Shown: piece by piece, positions 1-13,501 of the stretch | Layout: each line of letters begins with the position of its first letter | Numbering within the stretch: the stretch's first letter is position 1 | Assembly (NCBI RefSeq): GCF_028858725.1 | Contig: NC_084771.1 | Coordinates: 9,204,915-9,268,914 of the forward strand | Source of the DNA: Colius striatus | Taxonomy: Eukaryota; Chordata; Aves; Coliiformes; Coliidae | DNA: 64,000 nt | Direction of reading: 5' to 3' | Notes under the pieces: generated by a model | What the model was told of the DNA's origin: nothing | Seen by the model: the letters and a program-made list of their open reading frames with translations, nothing else | Database searches by the model: none | Made by a program: the position numbers and the translations under genes

Positions 1-17
1 CCGAGCACACCACGAGG

Positions 18-43
18 CTGCTGACAGCCGCCTCTGTCAGCAG
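18..43. repeat. Small hairpin, 10-bp stem
   Basis: CTGCTGACAG (18-27), a six-base loop, then CTGTCAGCAG (34-43). It is perfect but short, and could arise by chance in a window of this size. Confidence 0.6.
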
Positions 44-662
44 GAGAACAAAAATCACTGCAGATTTGTCTCACTGTCATTTGGCACAGATTGGACAAAT
101 GATGATGGAAGGTTTAATGTTTCCTGAAAACAGAACCACTGACTACAAGTGGCATTGCCCAGTGCTTGCTCCCTGCGCCCATCCGAGCCGTCCCTGACGT
201 GTTCCCAGCAGCGAGGGTTGGAAGGCTTGTCTGATGGCAGATGGAATCACAAGAGCTTCACCTCTGTGCTTAAGCCCTTGCTATGTGGTTGGTCTCCACA
301 AAATGAAAGTCAGAGATGATGAACACAAATATCTCCTGCCTTTTCATGTATTTGCCACCAGTGGCTGACTCGTCGTTACAAACCCACTCACATATTCAAT
401 AGCATTTTGGCATGTTTCCACCACCTAATACAATACAGATAATTCTCTCACAATGTACCAAAGATAATGCAATTAACATGGAGTTTCCATAGACATGTTT
501 TGTATTATCTACTTAAAATAATCCTATTTCCTTGCTGTAATCTAATCTAGCTATGACTTGCTTTGCCCTAAATGCGATATATGGTTAAAAACAACTCAGA
601 AAGAATATAGACAAGGTGGATAAATTCTGTATCATTGCATTTCAGTTGAGACACTATGGCTT

Positions 663-682
663 CAGATGTAGCACTACATCTG
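663..682. repeat. 20-bp near-perfect palindrome
   Basis: CAGATGTAG, two central bases, then CTACATCTG. It contains two inverted E-box-like CAGATG half sites. Chance is possible. Confidence 0.5.
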
Positions 683-3600
683 GCTTGGGGTCATCAGCTG
701 AGAGTGCATTATGTAAAGGTATTGCCAGCCTCCAAATGCAGGAAGATCAAGACACACTGCTGGAAGAACACAGATGAGCAATGTGGTCAGTGCACTGGGG
801 TGTAGTGGCTTGGGGAAGATGGCAACAGGATCTGTGAATCTCCTTCTTCATAGGACTACATAAATAGCAATGTAGGGTTTGAGAATCACCAAACTTACCA
901 AAGCTTGTTGTTTAACAGAGTCAGAGCCTTGCTGAGAGCAGAGCTGGGTGGTGGGGGGTGCTACACGTGACTCCAGCCCCACCACCTGGACCTGCAGCCC
1001 CCAACAGCAAGGGGTGGGAGGTGGGAAGAGCTGCTCCTGCTTCAGAGCTGTGTGTGGCCTGGCAGTGCCCACAAAGTCTGTTGAGGAAGTAAGGAGCTGA
1101 ACACAAGGTTCATGGGCTTGGCTCTCACCCCTGCCAGTGTTCAGGGTGTGTGAAGTGGTGAGCCCCCAAACAAGGCACCTCCTTCAGCAGCTCCTTGCCA
1201 GGGCACAGCTTTCACTTTAGCTCAGCCAGCATGGTGATAAATGTGGCTCCACCAAGCCCACAGTGCAGGAAGAGCCCAATGTAAAGTAGAACATGAACAG
1301 TTATTAGTATTGGAATAAGACTGAACACTATGGTTAGCAGGTTAAATAAGGATTAATGGGGCTCAGCTGCTATGCTGCGTGTGTTTGCTATGGGAAATGT
1401 GTGTTCCCCACATTGTATACATTGGAAATCTCAGTGACCATGTGAAACATCCTCCAGCACACCCAGGAGCTTCCAAGTGATGTGACAAATTCCCTCAGCC
1501 ACGCCAGAAAAGGCAGTTGAGCTTTTTTGTTCCCTTCTCATCCTCTAGTGACCTGCCTGCCACAAAATGAATCTGGAGTTGGCTGAAAACCTAGATAGGC
1601 TTTCAGTATCTATCAAAACTTCCCAGGCTGACATCTGCCCTCTGCAACCACATGCATCCATCACTTTTTCTTCTCCTGTCTTCAAAGCAGGATGGGCAGG
1701 AAGAACAGAAACTCAGATGATTTATAAGGAGAGAAAGACAATCCCCTGTTTACAGAGCAGACCAGACTCTGCTGTGCTTTGTCATGCCTCCATGGGCTAT
1801 GCCTCTGGTGGGGTCTGAGCTCACATCCCTGCAGGTGGGGTCAATGCCACAGCCTGTGTCCCCAGGGCTGGGGGTCCTGGTTGTGCCCCAGGCACATCAC
1901 TCCAAATCCTGGGAATGGGGCTTGTTCCTCCTGCCCTGAGAGAGAAGAGGAAGAAAATGTGCTTCTCTTGTAGACATGTCTTTTTAATAGACACACATGC
2001 AGCCTACAGACTCCAGGCATCCTTTTGGCTTTGTTGCCACAGCTGAAACAACTGATGGAAATCAGAGGGCTCTTGGGTGTAACACAAGTAGTGGTTCTGC
2101 CACAACTGGAAGTCAGATCAGTCGATACAGAGGGTCTAATCCTGCTCTCAGCATCTGAGATGCACCTTCAAGCTTCTGAGTATCTTGTTCAGCAAAGCAC
2201 TTAAGCACGTGCTTAGCTGCACGAACATGAATCCCATTTCCTATGCCCTGTGGGATTTGTGGCTGTGCTTATGGATAAACACATCTCCAAAGTGGCTTAA
2301 GCACTCAGTGAACAGGGATGAAGCATCTTCTAAGCTTACAGTCTTTGCCAGACTGGGTCCTTCAGCTGATTTTCTGGCTTTCAAGATGTTTAAGTTTCCC
2401 CCTGGTACAGACAAAGCCCTCACCCTGAGAGGTACAGGGGCGTGTGGGTACCTGACTCCACCATCATCTCCCTGTCTCCCAAAGTCACATGTATCCCCAT
2501 CTGATGGGGATACCTTGTGCCAGCATTACCACTCCACCCACCCCTGGGATCAGTAGGCAGCCTTTCCCAGGCTTCAGTTTTGGCTCTGTCCAAGGACACA
2601 ATTTGCCTGCCCCCTGCCATGGTTTTCTGCATTGATCTATTTCATGGACACACGTCATAGAGATCATTTCAGTTTTAAGCTCCTGCATTCATAACATCTC
2701 CCCTTTTCAACTCTTTCTTTTTCAGTCTCTAAAATTGCTCCATCACCACTGAGCTGCAGCATCTCTGATCTGTACAGATGAAGATTCAGGAAATCCACAT
2801 CACATCATCAATCTCCAGTAATTTCTAAAGCATTAAGAGCTGACACACATTATGGCAAACGTTGTAAAACAGCAGAAACGAACCCGAACAGCATGGAAAG
2901 CCAGAGCCAACTGTATCATGGAAAGCTTCTAACAAGCTGAAGGATGATGTAAAATACAACAGGCAGAAGCATCTGGTGCTGAGGGGAGCACAAGGCAAGA
3001 GGCATGTTGGAATGCTGAGTGCATCCCTTGCACAGCTCCATTGCAAATTAATTACTGGGGCCAGAGGCTCTGGGGAGCTTTGCTCTGTGCATCCTTCTCT
3101 CTGGGAGGGGGACACAGCCCTTCTCTGCAGCTTGGCCAACGCTCATGTCCCAAAGGCAGGATCTAATGGCAGGATTTATCATTGCCATCACACTTCATTA
3201 TAACAGTTTAGTGTTTAATGGAGCTCACAGAGCTCTCTGGTTGTATTTGTCCCCCAGCTGCAACTGGCTGGGCAAGGGGATGGGAGAGGCTGCTTGTGCA
3301 CTACTGATCAATATGGGCTGAAGTGGTTCTAAGGGTTAGTTTAACGAGCCCAAGATTGGATTATCATCACAAAGAAGTTTTGCTCTGCCTTGGGGTGTGC
3401 AGAGCCCCAGAGCAAAGGGATAAGCAGAGCCCAAAGCAACAGCAGCCTACTGCCAGACCTTGAGTATGGCACAGGGGAGGCAAAATAGGGCAAAAGAGTA
3501 AGGAGCAGGAACCAGACATCACATCCATGGCCCATGGGAATGAAGCTTTGTCCCCCAGCACTGCTGTGAGTTGTGCCAGTGATGGCATTGCTGCAGTGCA

Positions 3601-3712
3601 CGTTGCAGTGTGCTCTCTGCAGAGAAACTGCTTTGTGTGTGCAAAAGCGAGAGCAAGTGTGTGAGCAGGCTCTGTGTTTGCTGCCCTGGGCCAGGAGGAT
3701 CACAGAAGAGGA

Positions 3713-3757
3713 AGCTGATGTGTGTATGAGTGTGGGTGTGCACATGTGTGTTGGAGA
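3713..3757. repeat. GT-rich low-complexity stretch
   Basis: GCTGATGTGTGTATGAGTGT followed by GGGTGTGCACATGTGTGTTG. An imperfect (TG)n tract. Confidence 0.7.
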
Positions 3758-6561
3758 CAGTATTTGTGCTCAGTGCATCCCAGGGATACACAGGGAGCAG
3801 GGACAAGTGCAAGATAGGAGAGGAATCTGAGCAGTGCTGAAGGTGAGGCTGGTGAGTCAGTGCCCAAACCAGGCTCACAAACCCATCCTTCTCCCCACTT
3901 CACCACTGTCTCAGCTATCTTCAGCCCCTCTTTGCTACACTAAAAGCATGAGCTGATGTGCTGCAGGGCTCCATCTCTGTCCCAACAGGAGGGATGGAGG
4001 AGTTATGGCTCTTGCAAGTCCTGCCTCCACCCTGATGAGGGCAGCTTTACAAGAGTCTATGTAAGCATGAACACCCAATGACCAGCACATTAGGAAAAAG
4101 CCTCCCTAAAAGAGATGTACAAGTGGTTAAACAAACAATGAGTGGTTTGGAAAAGTAGTGGCCAAAAATCCCAGTGCCTGATAGCATTACAGATGCTGTC
4201 ACATGCAGACACCCAGCCAGGTAATTCACTGCCTTGAGAACTGAAACAACTTCATTTTTATTGCTTGAAATGTTAGCTCAGTGCCAGTTGCTTTTGTACC
4301 ATCTCTGGGCCCTGTCTCCCCCTGGTCCTATTTGGGCTTCAGCCAGTTTGACAGATCCCAAGATCTCTGATTTCTTCCTCCTGCAATTCATCCAAATTCC
4401 TCCAGCTACTTTGGTTGTGAGACCAAAGAGGACACAGAGAGCCTCAGGTTTGGCATCTGTGTCACAAAACACGCTGAAGAGCTCAGAGAGTTAAGCCAGG
4501 CTCAGCTATACTGCTTCAAGCTTTTTTAATGCCACAGATCCTCAGCAAGCCTCATTCAGAAGAGTTCACCTACTTCCATCCTAAATGCTCTCATCAAAAT
4601 GCTATTTAAAACATTGGCATATATGAAAAAGAGGCACTTGAAGGCTGATAAAAGAGATTCAGCAAAGGAATTGTGCACACACACAAAACATCCATCTAGT
4701 CCACACACTTTGCTGGTTTTACATTGTGAGCTTCAAATAATGCCCCGTGAATTAATGCTGGAGAGGAGAGGATACATCATGAAATAATGGGCAGTAGGCA
4801 AAAGAACCCCAAACTCCATAAATAAAATCTTCCTTCTGTCCTGAGCTGTCCCCCAGACACAAGTTCTTGTTTCACCCATGAATTATAGTGCCTGCTACAT
4901 CAGAAGCTGGGGATTTAATTTCATTATTGCATCAAAGGGAGATCATAAAAACTAGTTTTACAGCTACTGTACGTGGTCTGAAAAATGCCTGGAGAGAACA
5001 TGGACTGTACTGCTATTCCTACCTGAGCCAAGCCAGGTAAATTGATTTCACTGGGAGGAAAGCAGTTATTAATATCTTCTCAGCCTCTAAATAACCAGAG
5101 TGATTTAAATAACTGCAGTTATTTAGGGTCCAACCCTGTGATACAGGGAGTCACAGCAGTGGAGATACACGTCTCCCCACATGCATCCTGCCCTCCCCAG
5201 GAAAGGCTTGGTGATGCCCAGGAATCTCTGCATTCCTCTGCAAGGGTGGCATTTTCATGTCTAGCATATTTTGCATCAAATGCCAAAATACTCCCTGCCC
5301 ATCTTCACACTCAGCCTCTTACAGAGGCCACCTTGCTTATAGAGTGAACTTTTGTCCCACCTACATCTTCAACCTTAGTGGAAAGGCTGCAGGAGTAACC
5401 CTGACAGCCCCAGCTCTCATCTCAAAGGCACCTTCATCAAGTAGAAAGGGGAAAAAGAAAAGTTGAAAGCCAGCCCAAACCAACTCCACATCCAACTGCT
5501 AGTGAGCTACCTGGAAGAAGGTAAAGGAGGAACCTCTTCTCTTTGTTACCACTGTATGTGCTCTCAGCATAAAGTCACTCAAGTCTGACTGCTACTCAAG
5601 CAGCCACTCTCCCAAAAGAAGGCTCTGGGGATTGAAGATGGGGAGCCTAGGCAGAGCATCTTGGCACAGCATCCCACTGAGGGCAGAAGGGCTTCACCAC
5701 ATGCCATGGTGAGGCAGAGCCCAACACCTCACCAGCAGTGCCCAGGGTGTGCTCCCAACCCTCCTCCACCTGCCTTCCCCAACCTTTAGCTCCTGAGGGC
5801 AGGGGGTTGATTGGAGGGGCTTGATGCTTACCACCTGTGAGACAAACTGCCTCTGAATCATTGAAAGTACATTTCTCAGGACTTTGGCTGGACTTGAGGA
5901 CTTCTTAGTTTTCATTTCTCTATATTATGCACGTAAAAGACTCTGAATTAAAACTCGTGGTACCTTGATTTCTCTCCAAGCAACTGCCAATGGGAGATGG
6001 TGAACCCAGCTCTCAGTTTCCTCCCATTTAAATATTGTTGATTTCAGCAGAGATCTCCAGGGGAGGATCTGACACCCATAAACCAGGAGATATTTCTCAC
6101 ACCTGTGAAATGATGAGTGTGGCTCCAACATGGATTGACCACCAAAGTTACTCCCAGCCTGCAAAGAGAGAGCTGGAAAGAGGCAGCATTTACCCTGACA
6201 GATGGGCTTTAATGTTAATGGCACTCCCAGGTTTGCTCCCAGGAGGCAGCACTAACAGTTGTTGACTTAATGGTTTTTTTAAAGAACAATAAGCCATGAA
6301 GTGTTCTGTCATTTATTTTGAGGTATCATTTGTTCTGAGTGAGGAGAGAAAAACAACCCCAAACCTCTCCAGACTCTTCTTTCATTTGGTTTTCTTTCTG
6401 TTTTGTGTTTTTAAGGTTTAGTCCTGCAGTGCCTTAGTGAAATATCTGTTTCCTTATATACCATTTAGGTGTTAAACAGCTTGAGGGGTTTTGTGCTCAG
6501 TGATTTTAAGCATCTAAGTTGGGATCTGGGGGTCTCTGCAGTCACCACGAGCCTCTGTATT

Positions 6562-6621
6562 AGCCTGGATGATCTTGTAAGGTCCCTTCCAAGCCTTCAG
6601 ATTCTGTGATTCTGGGATTCC
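6562..6621 (+). mobile_element. CR1 LINE 3'-end fragment
   Basis: Reads CCTGGATGATCTTGTAAGG, CCCTTCCAAGC and ATTCTGTGATTCTGGGATTC, the usual 3' terminus of avian CR1. Only about 60 bp remain. Confidence 0.85.
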
Positions 6622-8942
6622 CCTCTGGGTGAATGTGCAATCTGGACACAGTAAATGCCCCTGGCATGGCATGGCATGGTGTGACACAGCACAGCACAGG
6701 GAGCCTGCCCTTTGCAGGGGCCTGGGGAGGCTGCAGGGCAAGACCTGGCTTAGAGACAGAGTTCCAGGAGGGTTTATCTGCTGGCTGTGAGAGATGTGGG
6801 ACACAGCAAGGACTTACAGAAGATAAAGCTTTGAAGGTAAAGCTTTGTCAAGAAGAATAACTTTAAGAACAAAACCTATTATTTCATGGCAAAATCTTAA
6901 CTACAATGAGATGCAGCTCAAATCCTTTCACAGCCCCATTGCAAAAGCACCCCATCCTGAGGGGCTGGGGCTTCACCTCTGCTATCTGTCCTTCCTAAGA
7001 GCTGATTCTGTGTTCTGCCTCAGTGGCAATGCTGGGGGTGAAGCCCAGATCAGGAGGAGAACTCATTTAAGGCTTTTGGTGAGAGAAAAGAGCCATGCTA
7101 CAGCCTGGCCAGCAGCAGGGCTGAGGCCATGGTCCCATGAGTCAGATGTCCTGGTTGCAATGGTTCAGTTTCAAAACACACCAAAAAGATCTGTCTTTAT
7201 AAACAAGAGGAGGTTTGATGAACCCCTCAATCTACAGTAATCTGTGATTAATAATGGTAATTACTTGGGAGACAGAAAACAATGGGATAAGATTCAAATG
7301 TCATTGAAGTGCAACAGTTTATGAGGCTTAACACTCCAATGAACCCTGAGCTCAAACCAGGGACCAGAAACCCAAAGGCCTTTGATGGCATTATTACCTT
7401 CCACAGCAAAGCTGCTTATCTGTCTTTGGTCCTTGGCAGCCCAGCTTGTCCTCAGCTTTGAAGGGACCAAAGCTAAAACTAAGCTGTTGAATTGCTAAAC
7501 CAGACCAGGCTTTGATTCAGGTTTCCAACCCACCCAGCCCAGCACATCCCAGCCACCCACTATTGCCCCAGTCCACGGCTCCAGCATCGTCGTGGGGGGA
7601 GATGGATCTGACTCTGGAATGAACAGTAGTTTGGTATTAGCAGCTGGCACACCACTTCCCTCTGAGTCAGCACTACACAAACAAGAGGGAGCTCTAAAGA
7701 CATGCCATAACAAATGCAGGGTCAGAAGGGAAGCAGAAGAGCTCAGGTACCCAAAAGCAGCCTGGGGCACGGTCTGTGTTATGTGACAGCTGCTTAAGAC
7801 TCAACTATTTGGAGAAGAACAGCAAAAGCCTTTTCTTGGCTTTGTTTTTTTCCTCCCTTCAGTACTATTTTAATCCATTTGGCAGGAGAAATGAGGTCCA
7901 CAAGGCATCTATCACCAGTTAATGTCTTAAGGATAAACATTTCTGAAATGACAGATGTCCCTGTGGAGACTTGAATCCCATAGTTACTCGAGTAGGAAAT
8001 TGCCCCAGGGGCTTGTAGCATGTGCCCATGATGTGGCAGTAGAAAATACCCACCTTGCTTCGTGAGGGGATTTCTAAGGACAGATGTGGGAGTGTGTAGA
8101 GCACCTGGGGATCTGGTGAGGAGCAGCTTTGCAGGATGGATTGATTATTTAGAGGAGGACAGCAGCAAGGCTGAGGCCTGAAGATGCTTTTCAAGATTTC
8201 TGGGTTCTTCACCTTCCTACTTCAACAATATTTACCATTACACACACATATGAAGCCCCATAAATATGATTCAGTTCTTCCTTTCCCTGTGGTCATACAG
8301 CTGCACTATTCTGGGAATTGTTTTATTGCAGCATTTAGGAACAAATTAGTCTTGTCAATAACTGCTGAGTGACAAGTTCAGTGTTATGTCTTCCTGGATG
8401 TTTCCTTCTCCCCTCACCTCTGTATATTTAAATACAGACCAGCACTTCTCACAAGTGTTTGGCTAACAGCCCCTTTGCCCTCTGTAAGCAAGGAGCTGGG
8501 GCCAAGAGGTGCAAACACAGAGCTGGAGAAAATCTGGCCAAGGGGAGAGAGACTGTAATAGGGGAAAAATCCAGAGACCCAAGGAGGGCATTGGGATGGG
8601 CTCAGTGTGGTGTCACAGGGGTTGCAAAGAGCTCTCTGGCAAACTGATGACTGTGCTGAAGCCCATGGCTTTAAATGCTGAACTGATTGCAGCAGCCTGC
8701 CAAGAACATGGATGTCAGGCTTCTTATCAAATTAAAGATCCAGAGCTGTTCACTGACTGCTTTGAGCTCGTTGGAGAGGAGAGGGGGGAATTGGCTGAGA
8801 GAAATCCATCATTTGCTGCTAAGTGCCAAAATGCCATTTAGTACATGGAATCCAACTTCTTTCTGCTCAATGAGAATGGCAGCAAGTGATCCCTTCTCAG
8901 GCAGAATTTATCAGCACAGACCTGCTGTTGCTGCAGCACTCG
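6622..8942. other. Intergenic, no gene seen
   Basis: Unique sequence. The part at 7230-7330 (TGATTAATAATGGTAATTAC, then GATAAGATTCAAATGTCATT) resembles a regulatory-type AT-rich island. A frame of 131 codons at 6845-7240 has no recognisable motif. Confidence 0.65.
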
Positions 8943-9236
8943 GTGCTCACCTGGTTTCTCAGCCCAGGAGCTTTCTTTTGCTCTGTGCTCACCTGGTTTG
9001 TCAGCCCAGGAGCTTTCTTTTGCTCTGTGCTCACCTGGTTTCTCAGCCCAGGAGCTTTCTTTTGCCCTGTGCTCACCTGGTTTGTCAGCCCAGGAGCTTT
9101 CTTTTGCTCTGTGCTCACCTGGTTTCTCAGCCCAGGAGCTTTCTTTTGCCCTGTGCTCACCTGGTTTGTCAGCCCAGGAGCTTTCTTTTGCTCTGTGCTC
9201 ACCTGGTTTCTCAGCCCAGGAGCTTTCTTTTTCACC
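8943..9236. repeat. 42-bp minisatellite, 7 copies, with alternating 84-bp higher-order pattern
   Basis: A 42-bp unit starts at 8943, 8985, 9027, 9069, 9111, 9153 and 9195. Each begins GTGCTCACCTGGTTT, continues through TCAGCCCAGGAGCTTTCTTTTG and ends CTCT or CCCT; the last copy is cut short. Copies alternate between TTTCTCAGC and TTTGTCAGC. Copies 3 and 5 also share the CCCT ending, so the array is built of 84-bp dimers. Because 42 is a multiple of three and the unit has no stop in several frames, long open frames run through it on both strands; I regard these as by-products, not genes. Confidence 0.95.
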
Positions 9237-12200
9237 TCGAGGTAGCTGATGCCCCATGAAACGCTGGTAGCTGTGGCAGTGAAGTGATGGGCTGGTCCAC
9301 AGTGGTCCCCAGAGCCCCATGGCACAGTGCCCTCCTTCCCAGGCACTCTGCTCCTCTTGTGCCACTTGAAAATCAGTGTTGAACGTCGGAGTTTGTGTCC
9401 TCCAGTGCCTCCTTGGGGCTGCCTTTTGCAGTGCCTGGGGTAAAAGAGTTGCAAAGCTCGGTGCTCCTCCCAACATTTAAATGATGACAATGGAAAAAGC
9501 CCTTTGACCTGTCACCAGGTTTGCTTGAGACCCAGCCGTGTGTTTGACATCGGTGGGTATCAGCAAATGTTTGGTTTCTGTTCCATGAGACAACCCCCCA
9601 GGTGAAGCTCTGTGAGGCTGCTGGGATGGGGTGCAAGGCATTGCTCCCATCTCATTTTCCCCTCCCTAGTGAAACTGAAGAGAGCTTTTACCTTCATTTT
9701 CTCCTCTCTTCCCCCAAGCAGACAGAGCTGCACAGATTTAGGCTTTACTTCCAGGCACAGACAAGTGTTTTATATCAGAGAACCCACCATCCCCAGCAGC
9801 CTCATCCTTCCCAATCAAATTTAGTTCCTTGCCCAAGGGCTCAGTACACCCATCACTCATTGCACACCTCCTCCCTGTCGGATGTCCTGCATTGCAGGCA
9901 GCTGTACCAGTGCTCATCCTTGCACCTGCAGCTAAAATAAAATGCTTTTTATGAAAGAAAATGCTTTGTATAGAGCTGGAAATTGCACCTACAATAGAAA
10001 CTCGATGTGGGGGGTCCTGTCCCATCACACCTACAGCCAGCGGCTGCTCTCACGATGCTCTCAGTCCTCTCTGGTGCCTCTCAGCCACATTTGGCTGGGG
10101 ATGATGCCCTCTGCTACTGCTGCTGGAAACACCTGTCTCTGTGTCAGGGCTTGATCTGCTGGTGAGGAAAAGCTCTGGGAATTGTTTCTCTGCAAGTTGC
10201 AACAGCAAGGCAGCGCAGTCAGTCCTGCAGGAATTTTCTGGCTGAGATATCAGGTGGATTAAGAGGAGCTGGGGCAAAGCTGCCTGGAAATCCACACCAC
10301 AGAGGAGGCACAGTGCTCCTTCAGGTGCTGAAAACATTCCCAGGCACCGCTTTGGATGAGGAAAAGGTGTGATGGAGCACACGAGCGCCTCAGCCAGAGC
10401 CTCTTCCTCCCACTCGACAGCCCGCAGGGTGCACCACGATGGAGATGTGAGAAACTACACCCCAGCAAACAACCGCAACGTGCAACGTCTGAGCTGCAGC
10501 TCGGGCAGCAGCCGCCAGCCCTGCCCGCCCCCAGGCAGCCTCTCCTGCAGCCCCCGCCTCTGCTCTCCCACAGCCTGCTGGCAGAACAGCACCAACCTCA
10601 TCCCGCTGCTCTTTAGTCTCTTGACAAACATTAGTTCCAAATTACAGCCCTGGAAAAGATTTTGCCACTCCCAGCCAGAGTTGGGGGGAAATGAGGAGGG
10701 GACTGTGAGCCCACCCCTGTAAATGTGCCATGGGGAAAGTGCTAAGGGTGAGGTTAAGGCTGCCACAGGCTGGGTGGGTTACTGTGAGCACTGGATTTGG
10801 GGGACTGGGGAAGCTCTCAGGGAGCACATTTTTCTGGGGCTTTTTTTTTCTCTGAAAACAAGTTTTAGAGTGTCTGAAAGCCTAGAAATGCTCAACAGAG
10901 GTATGAAAGGACCATGGCTGCTTATTGAGCAGAGTGAGGCACAATCCCTTAGGGGAGAGCATCCCCCCAGTCAAACCTCACTGCCATGTCAGCAGCCCCG
11001 TGTCCCCTTGGGTTTATTTAGGTGAGTGATTCTCACTCTATACAGAAAACCCAGTGACAGCCCCAAGCACTGACTGCTGGGGACAGATCCAGCCCAGCTA
11101 AGGCACTGGGGGTCATGGGAGGTCTCCCCCAGGGGATTCACCCTATGGGGGAAGGTCACAGATGAAGCAGTGCTTGATGAGGCAAAACAAAATCCAGCCC
11201 CCATCATTTATTGAAAGATCAGTTTCATCTCCCCTAAGAGCTGAGAGATGCTGTGCTTACTGCTGGCTCATCTGGATGCCCACCCCTCCTGGGGGATACA
11301 GCTCAGGGACCCCTTCCACCTTCCTCTTGAACCAGCAATCCTTCCTCTGGCCAAGCCAGGTTCATATTTCCCAGCTTCTCTCTCAGCTCAGAAATTTGGC
11401 TGAAACATGGGAAGGCACAGAGAATGTAACACTGACAAAACCTCTTTGTTCTTATGAGCAGTTTTACTGAGAAGTCACCTCTCATCCTCAGTGTCTGAGG
11501 GATGCAAAGTTTCCCTACCTCCCAAAACACCTGAGCCAAGGAAGCAGGGTGTCCTCTGCCCATCCTCCCCTCCTTATGCCACCATGAAGACACAGACAGG
11601 CTTTCTGCAGAATAACTCACCGTTACTGCTGTCAAATGTTGTTAAAATCATCTTGTTTGGAACGTTGCTTGCTTTATAATGATCCTTTAGTGCTTTTTTT
11701 CTTCTTTACTCTTTCTGTTTTTTAAGAAATGCAATTCTTTTGTATTTTCATCCTTGAAAAAAACAATCCCTTCCACACATCCCCCCCCTGAATTGTTGTG
11801 ACAGAAATCACTTCCCTGACCTTTCTGCTCTTTAAGAAATGGGAGAACCAGGGAAAATAAATGAAAAACCTCTGAGTCACAGTGGCAGCAACCTGTCTTG
11901 GTTCAGCTAAAAAAGAACCATTTCTGGTTATCACCATTTGCCTAATTTGGTTTTGTTTCTCACCTGTGTCCCCTGAGCCTGGGATACACCTCTGGCATGG
12001 TATTTACACCTTCTGCTTGTACAGGCACCACGATGCCTGCAAAAGACCCCTCTGGGGAAGGTGGTGGTGGGATTTATAGCTTGAAGCTGCTGGAGTAGTT
12101 GTGTGAAGGGTGGTTTCAGACTGTGGTGGTGCTGGGGGAAGCTGGATCATCAGTGGCTCCTTTGTCAATACCTTTGTATTTGAAATTGCCTTTGATTTTA

Positions 12201-13232
12201 GCAGAATAAACTCAAGGGCCTGGGCAGTCTCCCTGGCTGAGTGTCCCCAGCTTGGGTTCCTGAGCAGGCTCAGCCCTGAGGGTGTTGCCCGTGGTGGCAC
12301 CGGCATGACCACGGCATCCAAACACAGGGGAAACAGTATGTAAGAAACAAAAGCTGAAATGACCAAAAAGAAGTGTGATCAAATGAGTTATCAAATGGAA
12401 ACTGCCTTCCACAGTTAAGAAGTTGGGGTTTGTTCCTCAAAAGCAGAAGCTGTCTCTTCTCAGGCAGCAGTTAGGAACCAGCTCTGCCTGCTGCTGCCCG
12501 AGGGCACGGGCACTGCCATAGGAGGTGCTGGAGTGGGGTTGAGTTCTTCTGTCCTTCCTATCTAGTTTTATCATGAGGGAGCTTTAAAGATCACAAATCC
12601 TCCCTTGTCAATGCTAGAAGTGTGTGTGGTGTTCCAGAAGGGCTGTTAAAAAGCAAAGCTGCGCTGGGGGTTCAACCACGAGTCCAGCAAAGTGACTGTA
12701 GGTTGTAACCAGGTGAGAGGAGGGAGACCCAATGCTTCCTTATACCCCATAAATCCCCCCAGTGTGATGTGCTGGGCTGTTCTCAGGGAATGCAAAGTGT
12801 CAGGGACATTCTGGGTGTTGCACTTGGGATCACAACGTAGGGGTCAGCCCCAGTGCTGGAAAGGAGCCAGCAGCCCTCAGCTGCACCAGCTCCATCAGGA
12901 GACCTGCTCATGCACTCAGATACCAGATATGCACTCGATGTATGATCACTTCTCAACTTTAAAGGGGTTTTTTCACTATGTTCTCTTTGAAAGAGCATCT
13001 AGCTGGCTGTCTCTGCAGCTGCAGAGCCCAGTTTGAGGTCCTGGTGCCTGCACACAGCTGGTGCAGAGCTGAACCAAACCAGCAGTCACTGCTTTCCCCT
13101 CCGTGCTTCAGAGTTGGAGGCACAGAATAAACTCCCTTCCCACTGGCATCCATCCCAGAGCTCACAATGGCTCTTCTTTCGTTTTTTTTCTTCTTGAAGT
13201 ATTAATCCTTAAAAACTGGGAGCCCATCAAGG
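9237..13232. other. Intergenic, no gene seen
   Basis: Moderately GC-rich unique sequence from 9.2 to 11.6 kb, then AT-richer with T runs near 11690-11720. Open frames up to about 134 codons exist in several frames at once, as expected for stop-poor GC-rich DNA, and match nothing I know. Confidence 0.65.
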
Positions 13233-13501
13233 CTCTTCTCCCAAGTAACAAGTGACAGGACAAGAGGAAATGGCCTTGGGTTGCCCCAGGGGAGGTTGAG
13301 GTTGGAGCTGAGGCACAACTGTTTCCCTGAGAGGGTTGTCAGCCCCTGTACCAGCCTGCCCAGGGAGGTGATGGAGTCCTCAGCCCTGGAGGCATCCCAA
13401 AGCCATGCAGATGAGGTGCTGAGGGCTGTGGGTTAGTGCTGATGTAACACTGGAGTCAATGATCCTAAAGATCTTTTCCAGCCTGATTGCATGATTCTAT
13501 G
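13233..13501 (+). mobile_element. CR1 LINE 3'-end fragment
   Basis: Starts in the conserved block with AGTAACAAGTGACAGGACAA, passes through GCCCAGGGAGGTGATGGAGT and ends with ATGATTCTATG. About 270 bp, 5' truncated, with drift from the consensus in the second half. It is similar in structure to the copy at 15.1-15.4 kb, so both probably belong to the same subfamily. Confidence 0.92.

Larger units (their letters stand above)
1..6561. other. Intergenic, no gene seen
   Basis: Only short, unrelated open frames. Apart from the two small palindromes and the GT-rich stretch listed separately I see unique sequence. The stretch 4900-5125 is AT-rich without a repeat signature. Confidence 0.7.

Noticed and set aside
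8943..9236. Resemblance to a CRISPR array
   Set aside because: The copies are contiguous 42-bp units with no unique spacers, in a vertebrate genome.
8838..9476. Open frames of 190-212 codons on both strands, with a repeated 14-residue unit
   Set aside because: They are made by the 42-bp stop-free minisatellite. Frames stay open on both strands at once, with no splice or start context.
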